Origin: Cacconaster sp045601245
GTDB taxonomy: Bacteria > Bacteroidota > Bacteroidia > Bacteroidales > UBA932
DNA: 53,633 nt
Assembly (NCBI GenBank): GCA_045601245.1
Contig: JAZRZH010000011.1
Coordinates: 1 to 53,633 of the forward strand
Direction: 5' to 3'
Position numbers and translations under genes: made by a program. The notes under the pieces were generated by a model that saw only the letters and a list, made by a program, of their open reading frames with translations, was not told where the DNA came from and ran no database searches. Positions 41,036 through 50,641 of the stretch are shown here, in pieces (the first letter of the stretch is position 1; every line of letters begins with the position of its first letter).

Positions 41036-43834
41036 ATGGCAGACGAATATATACATATCAAAGGTGCACGGGGCAACAACCTCAAGAACATAGACCTTGA
41101 CATCCCTCGCGGCAAATTGGTCGTCATCACCGGTGTATCGGGCTCGGGCAAATCCACTCTCGCGTTCGACACTCTGTTTGCAGAGGGACAGCGAAGATTT
41201 GCAGAAAGCCTGTCGGCATTTGCCAGACAGTTCCTCGGAAGGATGACCAAACCGGCCGTGGACCTTATCTCCGGCATCCCGCCGGCAATCGCCATCAGCC
41301 AGAAGGTGACCACCCGCAATCCGAGATCCACGGTTGCCAGCAGCACCGAAATATATGATTATCTGAGACTTCTTTTCGCGAAGATCGGCCGCACATACTC
41401 CCCTGTCTCGGGGGAGGAGGTCCATTGCGACACATCCAAAAGCGTCACCGACCAAATCTTCAGCCTCAAGGATGCGGGCTATGTACTTATACTGGCCGAC
41501 ATCCGGTGGGAAGACGAAGGGAAGGTGGAGAAACTGATTGGAATCAAGGAAGAGGGCTTCATCAGGCTCGCGTCCGACAGCGGAGAAGTTGTCCGCATCG
41601 AACAGGTCCTCAGCGATATGGAAGCATTCTTCGGCAAGCGGATGTTGCTTCTCGTGGACCGCGTCTCATCGGATGACACGGATGACAACCGCAGCAGGGC
41701 GCTGGATTCGGTCCAGACAGCATTCAGCCGCGGCAACGGCAGGATGGCCGTATTTGCAGAAGGAACGCTCAAGGAATTCTCGAACATATTCGAGGCAGAC
41801 GGCATCCTCTTCGAGGAGCCGAGCGAGCATCTTTTCAGTTACAATAATCCTCTCGGCGCCTGCCCGGTATGCGGCGGATTCGGCAAGATCACTGGCATCG
41901 ACGAGGCCCTCGTCATCCCGGAGCCGGAGAAGAGCGTATACCAGGAATGCGTGGCCTGCTGGCGCGGCGAAGTGATGCGCCATTTCAAGGACGAACTTGT
42001 GATGAATGCCGAAAAATTCGGATTCCCGATCCACAAGCCTTATTGCGAACTCACCAAGGCGCAGAAGGACCTTCTCTGGAGCGGGAACGAATGGTTCACC
42101 GGCATCGATCCGTTCTTCAAATGGGTGGACAGCCAGAGGTACAAGATACAGTTCAAATATCTGCAGGCCAGATATTCAGGCCAGACCGTCTGTCGTGCCT
42201 GCGGAGGAAGCAGGCTCAGGAAGGAGGCCCTTTACGTAAAAGTCGGAGGCAGGGACATCAATGAGTTGATGAATATGCCGATCGGAGATCTCAGCATATT
42301 CCTCGACAATCTGACAGACAGCCTCACGGAATATGAGAAGACACTTGCGGAACGTCCACTCAAGGAGCTCCGACAAAGGCTTGAATATATCAATTCGGTA
42401 GGACTCTCCTACCTCACCCTCAACCGCGCATCCAACACCCTGAGCGGCGGCGAGAGCCAGCGTATCAATCTTGTCAGTTCACTGGGCAGCAACCTTACCG
42501 GCTCGATGTACATTCTCGACGAGCCGAGCATCGGTCTGCATTCGCGTGACACTGAAAGACTGATAGGTGTGCTCAAGGAACTGCGCAACCTGGGTAACAC
42601 GGTCATCATCGTCGAGCACGACGAGCAGATTATGCGGGCAGCCGACCTGATCATCGACATCGGACCCGGCGCCGGCAAATTCGGCGGCGAGGTGGTTTAT
42701 TCAGGTCCTGTGGATGAAGGTGTGCGGAAGAGACTTGCGTCAGGAGATGTGCCGGGTACGTCGCTTACAATTGATTATCTGGCCGGAATCAATCCTATCC
42801 AGGAACGTGGAAAGAAGAAACTTTCTCAATATTCAATAGAGGTCGTAGGAGCAAGGCAGAATAACCTCAAAGATATTTCAGTCAAATTCCCGCTCAAATG
42901 TATGACAGTCGTTACCGGAGTCAGCGGCAGCGGCAAATCATCGCTTGTCGGCGACATCCTCTACCCCGCCCTCTATCGCCACATCAACCAGATGGGTGAC
43001 AAGCCGGGACTGTTCCGCGAGTTACGCGGCGACCTGCGGAAAATCACAGCCGTCGAATATGTGGACCAGAACCCTATTGGCAAGAGTTCGCGCTCGAACC
43101 CAGTCACATATCTCAAGATATATGACGATATCCGCAAATTGTTCTCCGAGCAGCCTTACGCAAAGATGAACGGCTACGGACACTCTCATTTCTCCTTCAA
43201 TATCGATGGCGGACGCTGCCCTGAATGTCAGGGCGAAGGCGTCATCAAGATTGAGATGCAGTTCATGGCCGATGTGACGATGGTATGCGACGCATGCGGC
43301 GGAAAGCGGTTCCAGCCTGACATCCTTGAAGTGAAATATCAGGGCAAGAATATCAGCGACGTGCTGGATATGAGCGTAGACGAAGCGATAAAATTCTTCG
43401 GGTCGCAGAAAGAACCTCTAGCTCAGCGTATCGCTGCCAAACTGCAGCCGCTCGTGGACGTGGGCCTTTCTTATGTCAGTCTGGGTCAGAGCAGCAGCAC
43501 ATTGAGCGGCGGCGAAAGCCAGCGTATCAAGCTCGCTTATTTCCTCGGCCGCGAGGCAGCCGGTAATGAATCGATCCTATTCATTTTCGACGAGCCTACC
43601 ACCGGCCTGCATTATTACGATATCGCCAAACTGCTCAAGTCTTTCGATGCCCTGGTGGCGCGCGGACACAGCATCATTGTCGTCGAGCACAATCTCGAGA
43701 TGATCAAGGCTGCGGACTGGATTATCGAACTCGGTCCTGACGCCGGCGAGAAGGGCGGCAACGTCATCTTCGAAGGCACTCCGGAAGAGCTTGCCGGCCG
43801 CGACGACATCCCGACAGGAAAAGTATTGAACTAA
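41036..43834 (+). CDS. uvrA: UvrABC system protein A
   Basis: A 932-residue ABC ATPase that finds DNA damage as a UvrA2-UvrB complex. First Walker A GVSGSGKSTLAFDTL (about residue 32), second GVSGSGKSSLVGDIL (about residue 628). Zinc sites are CPVCGGFG, CRACGGSR and CPECQGEG..CDACGGKR. ABC signatures LSGGESQRI occur twice. Length is normal. It starts 2 bases after relA. Confidence 0.98.
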   Translation: MADEYIHIKGARGNNLKNIDLDIPRGKLVVITGVSGSGKSTLAFDTLFAEGQRRFAESLSAFARQFLGRMTKPAVDLISGIPPAIAISQKVTTRNPRSTVASSTEIYDYLRLLFAKIGRTYSPVSGEEVHCDTSKSVTDQIFSLKDAGYVLILADIRWEDEGKVEKLIGIKEEGFIRLASDSGEVVRIEQVLSDMEAFFGKRMLLLVDRVSSDDTDDNRSRALDSVQTAFSRGNGRMAVFAEGTLKEFSNIFEADGILFEEPSEHLFSYNNPLGACPVCGGFGKITGIDEALVIPEPEKSVYQECVACWRGEVMRHFKDELVMNAEKFGFPIHKPYCELTKAQKDLLWSGNEWFTGIDPFFKWVDSQRYKIQFKYLQARYSGQTVCRACGGSRLRKEALYVKVGGRDINELMNMPIGDLSIFLDNLTDSLTEYEKTLAERPLKELRQRLEYINSVGLSYLTLNRASNTLSGGESQRINLVSSLGSNLTGSMYILDEPSIGLHSRDTERLIGVLKELRNLGNTVIIVEHDEQIMRAADLIIDIGPGAGKFGGEVVYSGPVDEGVRKRLASGDVPGTSLTIDYLAGINPIQERGKKKLSQYSIEVVGARQNNLKDISVKFPLKCMTVVTGVSGSGKSSLVGDILYPALYRHINQMGDKPGLFRELRGDLRKITAVEYVDQNPIGKSSRSNPVTYLKIYDDIRKLFSEQPYAKMNGYGHSHFSFNIDGGRCPECQGEGVIKIEMQFMADVTMVCDACGGKRFQPDILEVKYQGKNISDVLDMSVDEAIKFFGSQKEPLAQRIAAKLQPLVDVGLSYVSLGQSSSTLSGGESQRIKLAYFLGREAAGNESILFIFDEPTTGLHYYDIAKLLKSFDALVARGHSIIVVEHNLEMIKAADWIIELGPDAGEKGGNVIFEGTPEELAGRDDIPTGKVLN

Positions 43835-43852
43835 GCTGTCGCATAGCTTGTG

Positions 43853-43893
43853 CGGGCGGATGTCCGTCATGTCGCAGACAATACATCCGCCCG
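43853..43893 (+). promoter_or_regulatory. Hairpin in the uvrA 3' region
   Basis: An 11-bp inverted repeat, CGGGCGGATGT at 43853-43863 and ACATCCGCCCG at 43883-43893, lies 19 bases after the uvrA stop, upstream of the main terminator. It may protect the 3' end of the message or be a weak terminator. Confidence 0.5.
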
Positions 43894-43915
43894 ACTGATT
43901 TTGTAAAATGATCAC

Positions 43916-43948
43916 AAAAAAGGCCATCACTTCCGTGACGGCCTTTTT
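43916..43948. terminator. Bidirectional terminator between uvrA and the TPR gene
   Basis: AAAAAAGGCC at 43916-43925 and GGCCTTTTT at 43940-43948, with TCAC/GTGA continuing the stem inside, form a hairpin with A- and T-runs on both sides. Confidence 0.85.
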
Positions 43949-43968
43949 ATAATTTAAATAGGTGTATG

Positions 43969-45276
43969 TTACTTCTTGAGGAAGTTGTTGTAGAAGTCGT
44001 ACCTCTCCTGGTTGCCGTCTTCTGTACGGAAACGGAAGTAGATGTTCTTGAGGTACTCAGCAACAGCATTCTTGAGTTCTACATCATCGGTCATCTTGAA
44101 TGACTCCTCGAAAGGCGCGATAGCGGTCTTGAGGGATGTGTTCATATCGTTGATGAGAGCGGTATACTTTGCATCGTCAAACTCGTTGTTGGCCTTGTCC
44201 TGAAGATCGACTGCGTGCTCGTAGTACAGGATACCTACGCTGAGGATACCGAACACATACTTAGGATCAACTTCAGTAGACTTGCGATAGAGCTTCTCTG
44301 CGTTCTCGATATCACCGAGTTTCTTGTAAACGTCACCTTCCACATAGTAGAGGCTCGCGTTCTTCGGCTCGTTTGCCTGTGCGGTGTGGAGAAGATCGAA
44401 GAGTTTCTGTGTATCTTCGCCGGTCTCACGATAGAGATTGATGAGGCCGATGAGGACACCCTGGCTCTTCGGATATTTTACGAAACCATCTTCGAGGACC
44501 TTCTTTGCGGCGGTTGAGTCACCTGCCTGGAGGTAGATATTGGAGAGATTTGAGAAAACATTGCCTTCCTGGTATGTACCCATCTCGATGCACTTGTCAT
44601 AGAACTTGATAGCCTTGTCCTTGTTTCCTGCAAGACCGGCCACGAGTGCTGTATAATAGGTATTGAGGCTGTCGACCTTATTGACGATCTTGTTGTTATA
44701 GCTTCCAAGGGACTGCTCGAAAAGCTCAGCTGACTCATTATACTTGCCGAGAGTGTAGTAGTTGATGGCGTCAGAAGAAAGTCTGCTATGGATATCTTCG
44801 AACTTTTCTGCGATTTCCTTGCTCTTTGCGCCTTTGGTATCAAGTTCTGCTGCCTTGAGAAGGGCCTTTTCAGCCTCAGCGAGAAGATTACCCTTCACTG
44901 CCGGCTTTGTAACCATATAGAAATCAAGAAGACCGGCCTCATTGTAGTAGAGATCCTTGTCCGCATAGTGGTCAATGACATAATTCTTGCCGTTTACGGT
45001 GACAGGATCGGATGAAAGGATCTGCTGCTTGCCAAGAATCATCTTGATTTCAGTGCGCTGTGTACCGCTGATGAGGTTTGCGATCGGCTGGTCGTAAGCA
45101 CCCATATATGCGGTAGCAAGATTCATCCAAGTTGCGACTTTGGTTGCTTTTTTCGCATCGTTGGAAGCAGCGAGAGCCTTGTCGACAAGCTTCTGAGCAT
45201 CTGCTGCGGTTTTAGGCTGTGCGTTTGCTGAAACTACTGAGAGAGCAATCGCGATAGCTAAAATTACTTTTTTCAT
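43969..45276 (-). CDS. Exported TPR protein downstream of gyrA
   Basis: A 435-residue protein with a signal peptide (MKKVILAIAIALSVVSANAQ). It contains several degenerate tetratricopeptide repeats (AINYYTLGKYNESAELFEQSL, GNVFSNLSNIYLQAGDSTAAKKV, ASLYYVEGDVYKKLGDIENAEK in parts). It is known only as a conserved Bacteroidales protein adjacent to gyrA; a periplasmic scaffold role is likely but unproven. The gap to gyrA is 27 bases and the strand is the same, so it is probably co-transcribed. Confidence 0.85.
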   Translation of the reverse strand: MKKVILAIAIALSVVSANAQPKTAADAQKLVDKALAASNDAKKATKVATWMNLATAYMGAYDQPIANLISGTQRTEIKMILGKQQILSSDPVTVNGKNYVIDHYADKDLYYNEAGLLDFYMVTKPAVKGNLLAEAEKALLKAAELDTKGAKSKEIAEKFEDIHSRLSSDAINYYTLGKYNESAELFEQSLGSYNNKIVNKVDSLNTYYTALVAGLAGNKDKAIKFYDKCIEMGTYQEGNVFSNLSNIYLQAGDSTAAKKVLEDGFVKYPKSQGVLIGLINLYRETGEDTQKLFDLLHTAQANEPKNASLYYVEGDVYKKLGDIENAEKLYRKSTEVDPKYVFGILSVGILYYEHAVDLQDKANNEFDDAKYTALINDMNTSLKTAIAPFEESFKMTDDVELKNAVAEYLKNIYFRFRTEDGNQERYDFYNNFLKK

Positions 45277-45303
45277 AATAGAAATTTGATTTAAGATTAT
45301 TGA

Positions 45304-47943
45304 TTAATTATTTGTTACAGGTGTGGTTTCGCTTGTGTTTTCTACTGTTTCGTCAACTTTTGTGCCATTCTCCGCGGAGGCCTCCGGTACAGGAACGGCA
45401 TCAGCTGCGGGAGCCTCTTCAGGCTCATCGCTCTTGGACACCGTGCATACGGCGGCGATGCTGTCCCCCTCGCGTATGCTGATAAGCTTGACGCCCTGGG
45501 TGGCACGGCCTGCGACGCGGATATCGGCGGCTGCCATACGTATGGTGATGCCCGACTTGTTGATGATCATCAGGTCATTTGCGTCCGTCACAGCCTTCAT
45601 TGCGATGAGGTCGCCGGTCTTATCGGTGATGTTGATGGTCTTGACACCCTTTCCTCCGCGGTGGGTGATGCGGTACTCTTCGAGGTCTGACTGCTTGCCG
45701 AAACCGTTCTCGCTGACGATCAGTATGCGGGTATTGGTCTGAACGGCCAGATCTGCATTGAGGCAGACCATTCCGACAACTTCGTCATCATCTTCGATGT
45801 TGATACCGCGGACACCGGTTGAAATACGGCCGAGAGCCCTGGCGTCCTCCTCGTGGAAGCGGCAGCACTTGCCCTTACGGCCTGCGAGCAGGATATCGCT
45901 CTGTCCGTCGGTGATAGCGACCTCGAGAAGTTCATCACCGTCCTTGACGTTGATTGCGATGATACCGTTCGCCCTCGGACGGGAGTAAGCCTCGACGAGA
46001 GTCTTCTTGATGACGCCACGTTTGGTGGCCATCACGATATAGTGGTTGTTGATGAATTCTTCGTCATTGAGGTTGCCGACATTGATGTAAGCCTTTACCT
46101 TGTCATCAGGATCGATATTGATGACGTTCTGGATGGCGCGGCCCTTTGATGCCTTGGTTCCCTCAGGGATGTTGTATACTTTGAGCCAATAGCACTTGCC
46201 GTTTTGTGTGAAGAGCATAAGGGTGCTGTGCATATTGGCCACATAGATGTGCTCGATGAAATCCTCCTCGCGGGTAGTGCTACCCTTGCTGCCTACGCCG
46301 CCGCGGTTCTGCAAGCGGTAATCGGCGAGCGAAGTGCGCTTGATGTAGCCGAGATGGGAAATGGTGATGACGACATCCTCGTCAGGATAGAAATCTTCAG
46401 GATTGAAATCCTCATCAGCAGAAGCCTCGATGCGTGTACGGCGCTCGTCACCGTAATCAGCCTTGAGCTGCTGCATCTCCTCCTTGATAATAGCCATCTG
46501 CATATCGACATTTGCAAGGACTTCTCTGAGATGATGGATAAGAGCCTGAAGGTCGTCGAATTCGGCCTGAAGTTTCTCACGCTCGAGTCCTGTAAGAGCG
46601 CGAAGCTTCATCTCAACAATTGCCTCGGCCTGCAGTTCGGAGAATCCGAATTTGGTAACAAGACCTTCACGCGCCTCCTGAACGGTCTTTGATCCGCGGA
46701 TATGCTCGATGATCAAGTCGATGATATCAAGAGCCTTGAGAAGGCCTTCAACGATATGCGCACGCTTCTCGGCCTTGTCAAGGTCAAATTTCGTGCGACG
46801 GATAACCACTTCGTGGCGATGTTCAACAAAATAGTGGATAAGTTCCTTAATATTGAGCAGACGAGGACGTCCGTCCACGAGTGCAATATTGTTGACGGAG
46901 AAGTTGGACTGAAGCTGGGTGTACTTGAAGAGGTTGTTGAGAACAACATTGGAAACCGCGCCCTGCTTCAGTTTGATGACGATTCGCATACCGGTGCGGT
47001 CACTTTCGTCATTGATATATGAAATGCCGTCAAGCTTCTTGTCCTCCACAAGTTCGGCAATCTTTTCAATGAGTTCGCGCTTGTTGACAGCGTACGGAAT
47101 CTCGGTGACAACGATGGTCTCGCGTCCCGATGATGATGTCTCTATCTCAGTCTTGGAACGGATGACTATCTTGCCGCGTCCTGTCTCAAATGCGTCGCGG
47201 ATCCCTCGGTAGCCCTGAATGATGCCTCCAGTAGGGAAATCCGGTGCCTTGATGTGCTGCATCAGGCCTTCGATGGTAATGTCTGGATTATCGATATATG
47301 CGCAGATTGCGTCGCAGGTCTCATTGAGATTATGTGGAGCCATATTGGTGGCCATACCGACCGCGATACCGTCGGATCCGTTGAGCAGAAGCATCGGAGC
47401 CTTTGAAGGAAGCACTACAGGCTCAGGGAACTCGCCGTCAAAATTCGGCTTGAAATCCACCACATCCTTGTCAAGGTCACTGAGCACCTCACCGGCAAGC
47501 TTCTGAAGTTTTGCTTCGGTATAACGCATAGCCGCCGGCGAGTCACCGTCAATCGAACCGAAGTTGCCCTGTCCGAATACGAGCGGATAGCGGAGACTCC
47601 AGCTCTGTGCCATACGGACCATCGCGCCATAGACGCTGGAATCGCCGTGCGGGTGGTATTTACCGAGGACTTCACCTACGATACGGGCTGATTTCTTGGT
47701 ACCCGATGTCGACATAAGGCCAAGTCCGTACATACCATAAAGGACTCTGCGGTGAACAGGCTTCATACCATCCCTGACATCAGGAAGTGCGCGGGCTACT
47801 ATGACGGACATCGAGTAGTCGATGTAGGCCGTCTTCATCTCACTCTCTATATCTATAGGGATAATCTTGCCCACTGGAGCCTTATCAGCCTCATCTACAG
47901 ATCCTTGGATATTATTTTGAATAACATTGTTCTCTTCGTCCAT
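45304..47943 (-). CDS. gyrA: DNA gyrase subunit A
   Basis: An 879-residue type II topoisomerase subunit that breaks and rejoins DNA. The catalytic Tyr is in AAMRYTEAKL. The quinolone region reads HPHGDSSVYGAMVRMAQSWSLR (in parts), with Ser at the E. coli S83 position and Gly at the D87 position. The C-terminal beta-pinwheel contains the GyrA-box form HRGGKGVK, which separates GyrA from ParC. The tail is acidic and Pro/Ala/Glu-rich. Clp ATPase upstream and TPR protein downstream match the usual Bacteroidales order. Confidence 0.97.
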   Translation of the reverse strand: MDEENNVIQNNIQGSVDEADKAPVGKIIPIDIESEMKTAYIDYSMSVIVARALPDVRDGMKPVHRRVLYGMYGLGLMSTSGTKKSARIVGEVLGKYHPHGDSSVYGAMVRMAQSWSLRYPLVFGQGNFGSIDGDSPAAMRYTEAKLQKLAGEVLSDLDKDVVDFKPNFDGEFPEPVVLPSKAPMLLLNGSDGIAVGMATNMAPHNLNETCDAICAYIDNPDITIEGLMQHIKAPDFPTGGIIQGYRGIRDAFETGRGKIVIRSKTEIETSSSGRETIVVTEIPYAVNKRELIEKIAELVEDKKLDGISYINDESDRTGMRIVIKLKQGAVSNVVLNNLFKYTQLQSNFSVNNIALVDGRPRLLNIKELIHYFVEHRHEVVIRRTKFDLDKAEKRAHIVEGLLKALDIIDLIIEHIRGSKTVQEAREGLVTKFGFSELQAEAIVEMKLRALTGLEREKLQAEFDDLQALIHHLREVLANVDMQMAIIKEEMQQLKADYGDERRTRIEASADEDFNPEDFYPDEDVVITISHLGYIKRTSLADYRLQNRGGVGSKGSTTREEDFIEHIYVANMHSTLMLFTQNGKCYWLKVYNIPEGTKASKGRAIQNVINIDPDDKVKAYINVGNLNDEEFINNHYIVMATKRGVIKKTLVEAYSRPRANGIIAINVKDGDELLEVAITDGQSDILLAGRKGKCCRFHEEDARALGRISTGVRGINIEDDDEVVGMVCLNADLAVQTNTRILIVSENGFGKQSDLEEYRITHRGGKGVKTINITDKTGDLIAMKAVTDANDLMIINKSGITIRMAAADIRVAGRATQGVKLISIREGDSIAAVCTVSKSDEPEEAPAADAVPVPEASAENGTKVDETVENTSETTPVTNN

Positions 47944-48012
47944 ATCAATTGCCTTTACAGGTTTAAAATAACTTGTAAATGTACTGATTATTTCGGTAAT
48001 GGCAAAAGAAAT

Positions 48013-50487
48013 TTACGCCACAACTGTGGCGTCGCCCGAAGAAGCAACCATAACCTCAACCTTGCCTGCAGATACTCTGCGGCTTAGAAGAGCCTCGGAG
48101 ACAGGGTCCTCGACATAGCGCTGTATTGCTCTTTTGAGCGGGCGGGCGCCGAACTGCGGATCATACCCCAAATCCGCAATAAAATTCTTTGCAGCATCAG
48201 CCACGACAAGTTCCAGCCCCATATCTGAAAGGCGCTTGCGAAGAGCGGATATCTCGATATCGATTATGCGGCAGATATCCTCGCGACGAAGCGAATTAAA
48301 ATAGATGCGCTCGTCCAGACGATTCAGGAATTCAGGCGGGAACACCTTGCCGAGCGCCTTGTCTATCAAAATCTTATGGTTATGGTCAATATCCCTGCCG
48401 CCGGTTGCGAAACCTATCCCGGAGCCGAACTCGCGGACCTCACGGCTACCGACGTTCGAAGTGAGGATTATGATTGTATTTCTGAAATCAATCCGGCGGC
48501 CTGCACTGTCGGTCAGACGGCCCTCGTCGAGCACCTGAAGCAGCAGGTTGAAAATATCCGGATGCGCCTTCTCGACCTCGTCAAGCAGAACCACCGAATA
48601 CGGCTTGCGGCGGACCCGCTCACTCAACTGCCCGCCTTCCTGATAACCCACATATCCCGGAGGAGCTCCAATCAGGCGCGAAACTGCGAATTTCTCGCCG
48701 AACTCGCTCATATCCACACGGATGATATCATCCTGCGAGCCGAACATAAATTCAGCCAGACGCTTTGCCAGCTGTGTCTTACCGACCCCTGTAGGACCGA
48801 GGAAAAGGAATGTGCCGACCGGCTTGTTCGGATCCTTGATGCCGGCGCGGTTGCGACGTATTGCCCGAACGACATTGTCAACGGCGACATCCTGACCGAT
48901 AATGACTTTTCTGAGCGATTCGCCCATACGCATAAGTCGGTCCCCTTCGCTTTCAGCAATCTTGAATACCGGAATACCGGTCATAGTAGAGACCGCGCGT
49001 GCGATATGCTCGCCCGTAACTCTGACAGCATCAGACGAAGCAACGGAGGAATCATTATCCCTGACCTGCGACTCCGTTTCACGCTCTTTGGCCCGCAACG
49101 ACGCTGCCGCAGCGAAATCACCACGCAAAGCCGCCTCGCGCTTGAGCCGTCTCAACGGCTCCAGTTCGCCGGCAAGACGCACGGATTCGGCATCCTGCGG
49201 CAAACATTCCAGGTGGGCTCCCGCACCTGCCTCGTCGAGGAGATCGATAGCCTTGTCCGGAAGGCAACGGTCGGTTATATATCTGGATGACAATGTAATG
49301 CAGGCAGCAAGTGCATCATCGTCATATATCACGTGGTGAAATGCCTCGTATGACGGCCTGATGCCCTTGAGGATTTCCAGCGTACGGTCAAAATCCGTAG
49401 GCTCCACCACGACTTTCTGAAAACGTCTTTCAAGTGCGGCGTCCTTCTCTATGAATTCTCGGTATTCATCAAAAGTGGTTGCACCAATGCAACGTATCTC
49501 CCCTCGAGCAAGAGCCGGTTTGAGCAGATTTGCGGCATCCAAAGAACCAGGTGTGCCGCCGGCTCCGACCAGCGTGTGCATCTCATCGATGAACAGAATC
49601 ACATCCGGATCGTTCCGGACCTCCTGCAGAATCGCCCTGATTCGTTCTTCGAACTGTCCACGGTATTTGGTACCGGCCACGACGGCCCCCAGGTCGAGGG
49701 ATACTATCCTCTTGTCATACAGGACTCTGGAAATACGCTTCGAGGCAATCCGCTGCGCGAGGCCTTCGACGATTGCCGATTTGCCGCTCCCGCTCTCACC
49801 GATGAGCACGGGATTATTTTTTTTGCGACGGCAGAGAATCTGAGCAATGCGGGCTATCTCGTCATCTCTTCCGATCACAGCATCAAGGCGGCCTTCTGCG
49901 GCAGCGCGAGTAATATCACGACCATAAAGCTCGAGCTGCGACGCAGCCCCTCCTTTCTGACCTGCCGACGTAGTATGCCCGTCGGAGCCGCGCCCCTCCG
50001 GGACAGTATCAGAATCCGCAGGATCGTATGACGCGGAAAAATCCCGGATACGGTCATCCTCGTGTTTTCCGCGCTCGAGGATGTCGCGCAAAGAGATGCC
50101 GGCATCCTGAAGAATATCACCCACGACCCCTTCCGGCGAGGAAATGACTGCCGCAAGCAATTGCAGAGATCCGGGCTGATTGCCTTCCGGCACGAATTGA
50201 CCGAATGTGTCCGCATAAATACGCTTGACACTTTCGGAGATTCCTATTTCGGAACTCTTGCTGAAAGGTATTGATTCGGAGCGGCCCACAAGCATCTCGA
50301 TACTGCTTTTAATCTCGGACAGCACCGCACCGCAGTCCGCAAGCACTCGGCAAGCCTCGCACCCCTTGTGACGGATAATACCAAGAAAAAGATGGTCAGG
50401 CGTGACAGACCAGCTACCAAGACGCACCGCTTCCTCACGGGCGAAATCGAGTATGACCTTAAGGTCGTTGGCTAGCTGCTGTGACAT
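48013..50487 (-). CDS. clpC: ATP-dependent Clp protease ATPase subunit ClpC
   Basis: An 824-residue Hsp100 unfoldase. N-terminal Clp repeats (1-150, SWSVTPDHLFLGIIRHKGCEAC), AAA+ domain 1 with GESGSGKSAIVEG, a short ClpC-type middle domain (LRRLKREAALRGDFAAAASLR), and AAA+ domain 2 with GPTGVGKTQLAKRLAEF. In ClpB the middle domain would be far longer, so ClpC is the better call. The tripeptide loop that binds ClpP should be near the C-terminal half but was not located by eye. A nested hairpin ends 3 bases before its ATG. Confidence 0.93.
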   Translation of the reverse strand: MSQQLANDLKVILDFAREEAVRLGSWSVTPDHLFLGIIRHKGCEACRVLADCGAVLSEIKSSIEMLVGRSESIPFSKSSEIGISESVKRIYADTFGQFVPEGNQPGSLQLLAAVISSPEGVVGDILQDAGISLRDILERGKHEDDRIRDFSASYDPADSDTVPEGRGSDGHTTSAGQKGGAASQLELYGRDITRAAAEGRLDAVIGRDDEIARIAQILCRRKKNNPVLIGESGSGKSAIVEGLAQRIASKRISRVLYDKRIVSLDLGAVVAGTKYRGQFEERIRAILQEVRNDPDVILFIDEMHTLVGAGGTPGSLDAANLLKPALARGEIRCIGATTFDEYREFIEKDAALERRFQKVVVEPTDFDRTLEILKGIRPSYEAFHHVIYDDDALAACITLSSRYITDRCLPDKAIDLLDEAGAGAHLECLPQDAESVRLAGELEPLRRLKREAALRGDFAAAASLRAKERETESQVRDNDSSVASSDAVRVTGEHIARAVSTMTGIPVFKIAESEGDRLMRMGESLRKVIIGQDVAVDNVVRAIRRNRAGIKDPNKPVGTFLFLGPTGVGKTQLAKRLAEFMFGSQDDIIRVDMSEFGEKFAVSRLIGAPPGYVGYQEGGQLSERVRRKPYSVVLLDEVEKAHPDIFNLLLQVLDEGRLTDSAGRRIDFRNTIIILTSNVGSREVREFGSGIGFATGGRDIDHNHKILIDKALGKVFPPEFLNRLDERIYFNSLRREDICRIIDIEISALRKRLSDMGLELVVADAAKNFIADLGYDPQFGARPLKRAIQRYVEDPVSEALLSRRVSAGKVEVMVASSGDATVVA

Positions 50488-50490
50488 ATC

Positions 50491-50531
50491 TGTCTCAAAA
50501 AGAGATGGCTAAGTTAGCCATATTTGAGACA
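50491..50531 (-). promoter_or_regulatory. Nested palindrome immediately upstream of clpC
   Basis: An outer pair TGTCTCAAA (50491-50499) and TTTGAGACA (50523-50531) encloses the palindrome ATGGCTAAGTTAGCCAT (50505-50521). On the message, the stem ends 3 bases before the clpC start codon. It is unlike CIRCE (TTAGCACTC-N9-GAGTGCTAA). It could be an operator or a leader stem that hides the translation start. Confidence 0.65.
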
Positions 50532-50641
50532 CGCAAAACAGTTCCAAAGAAGAAGATATCAACAATCTTTCACTGCCGGCTATTTGGAGCCGAGCCCGGG
50601 GCAGACACTCATCACACGAAGAAGAACCTCTTCATAAACAA

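Noticed and set aside
47400..47700. Quinolone-resistance change in GyrA (Gly at the E. coli D87 position)
   Set aside because: The S83-equivalent is Ser, and the D87 position varies naturally in Bacteroidota, so no resistance can be claimed.
50491..50531. CIRCE element before clpC
   Set aside because: The palindrome does not match TTAGCACTC-N9-GAGTGCTAA in sequence or spacing; reported instead as an unknown palindrome.
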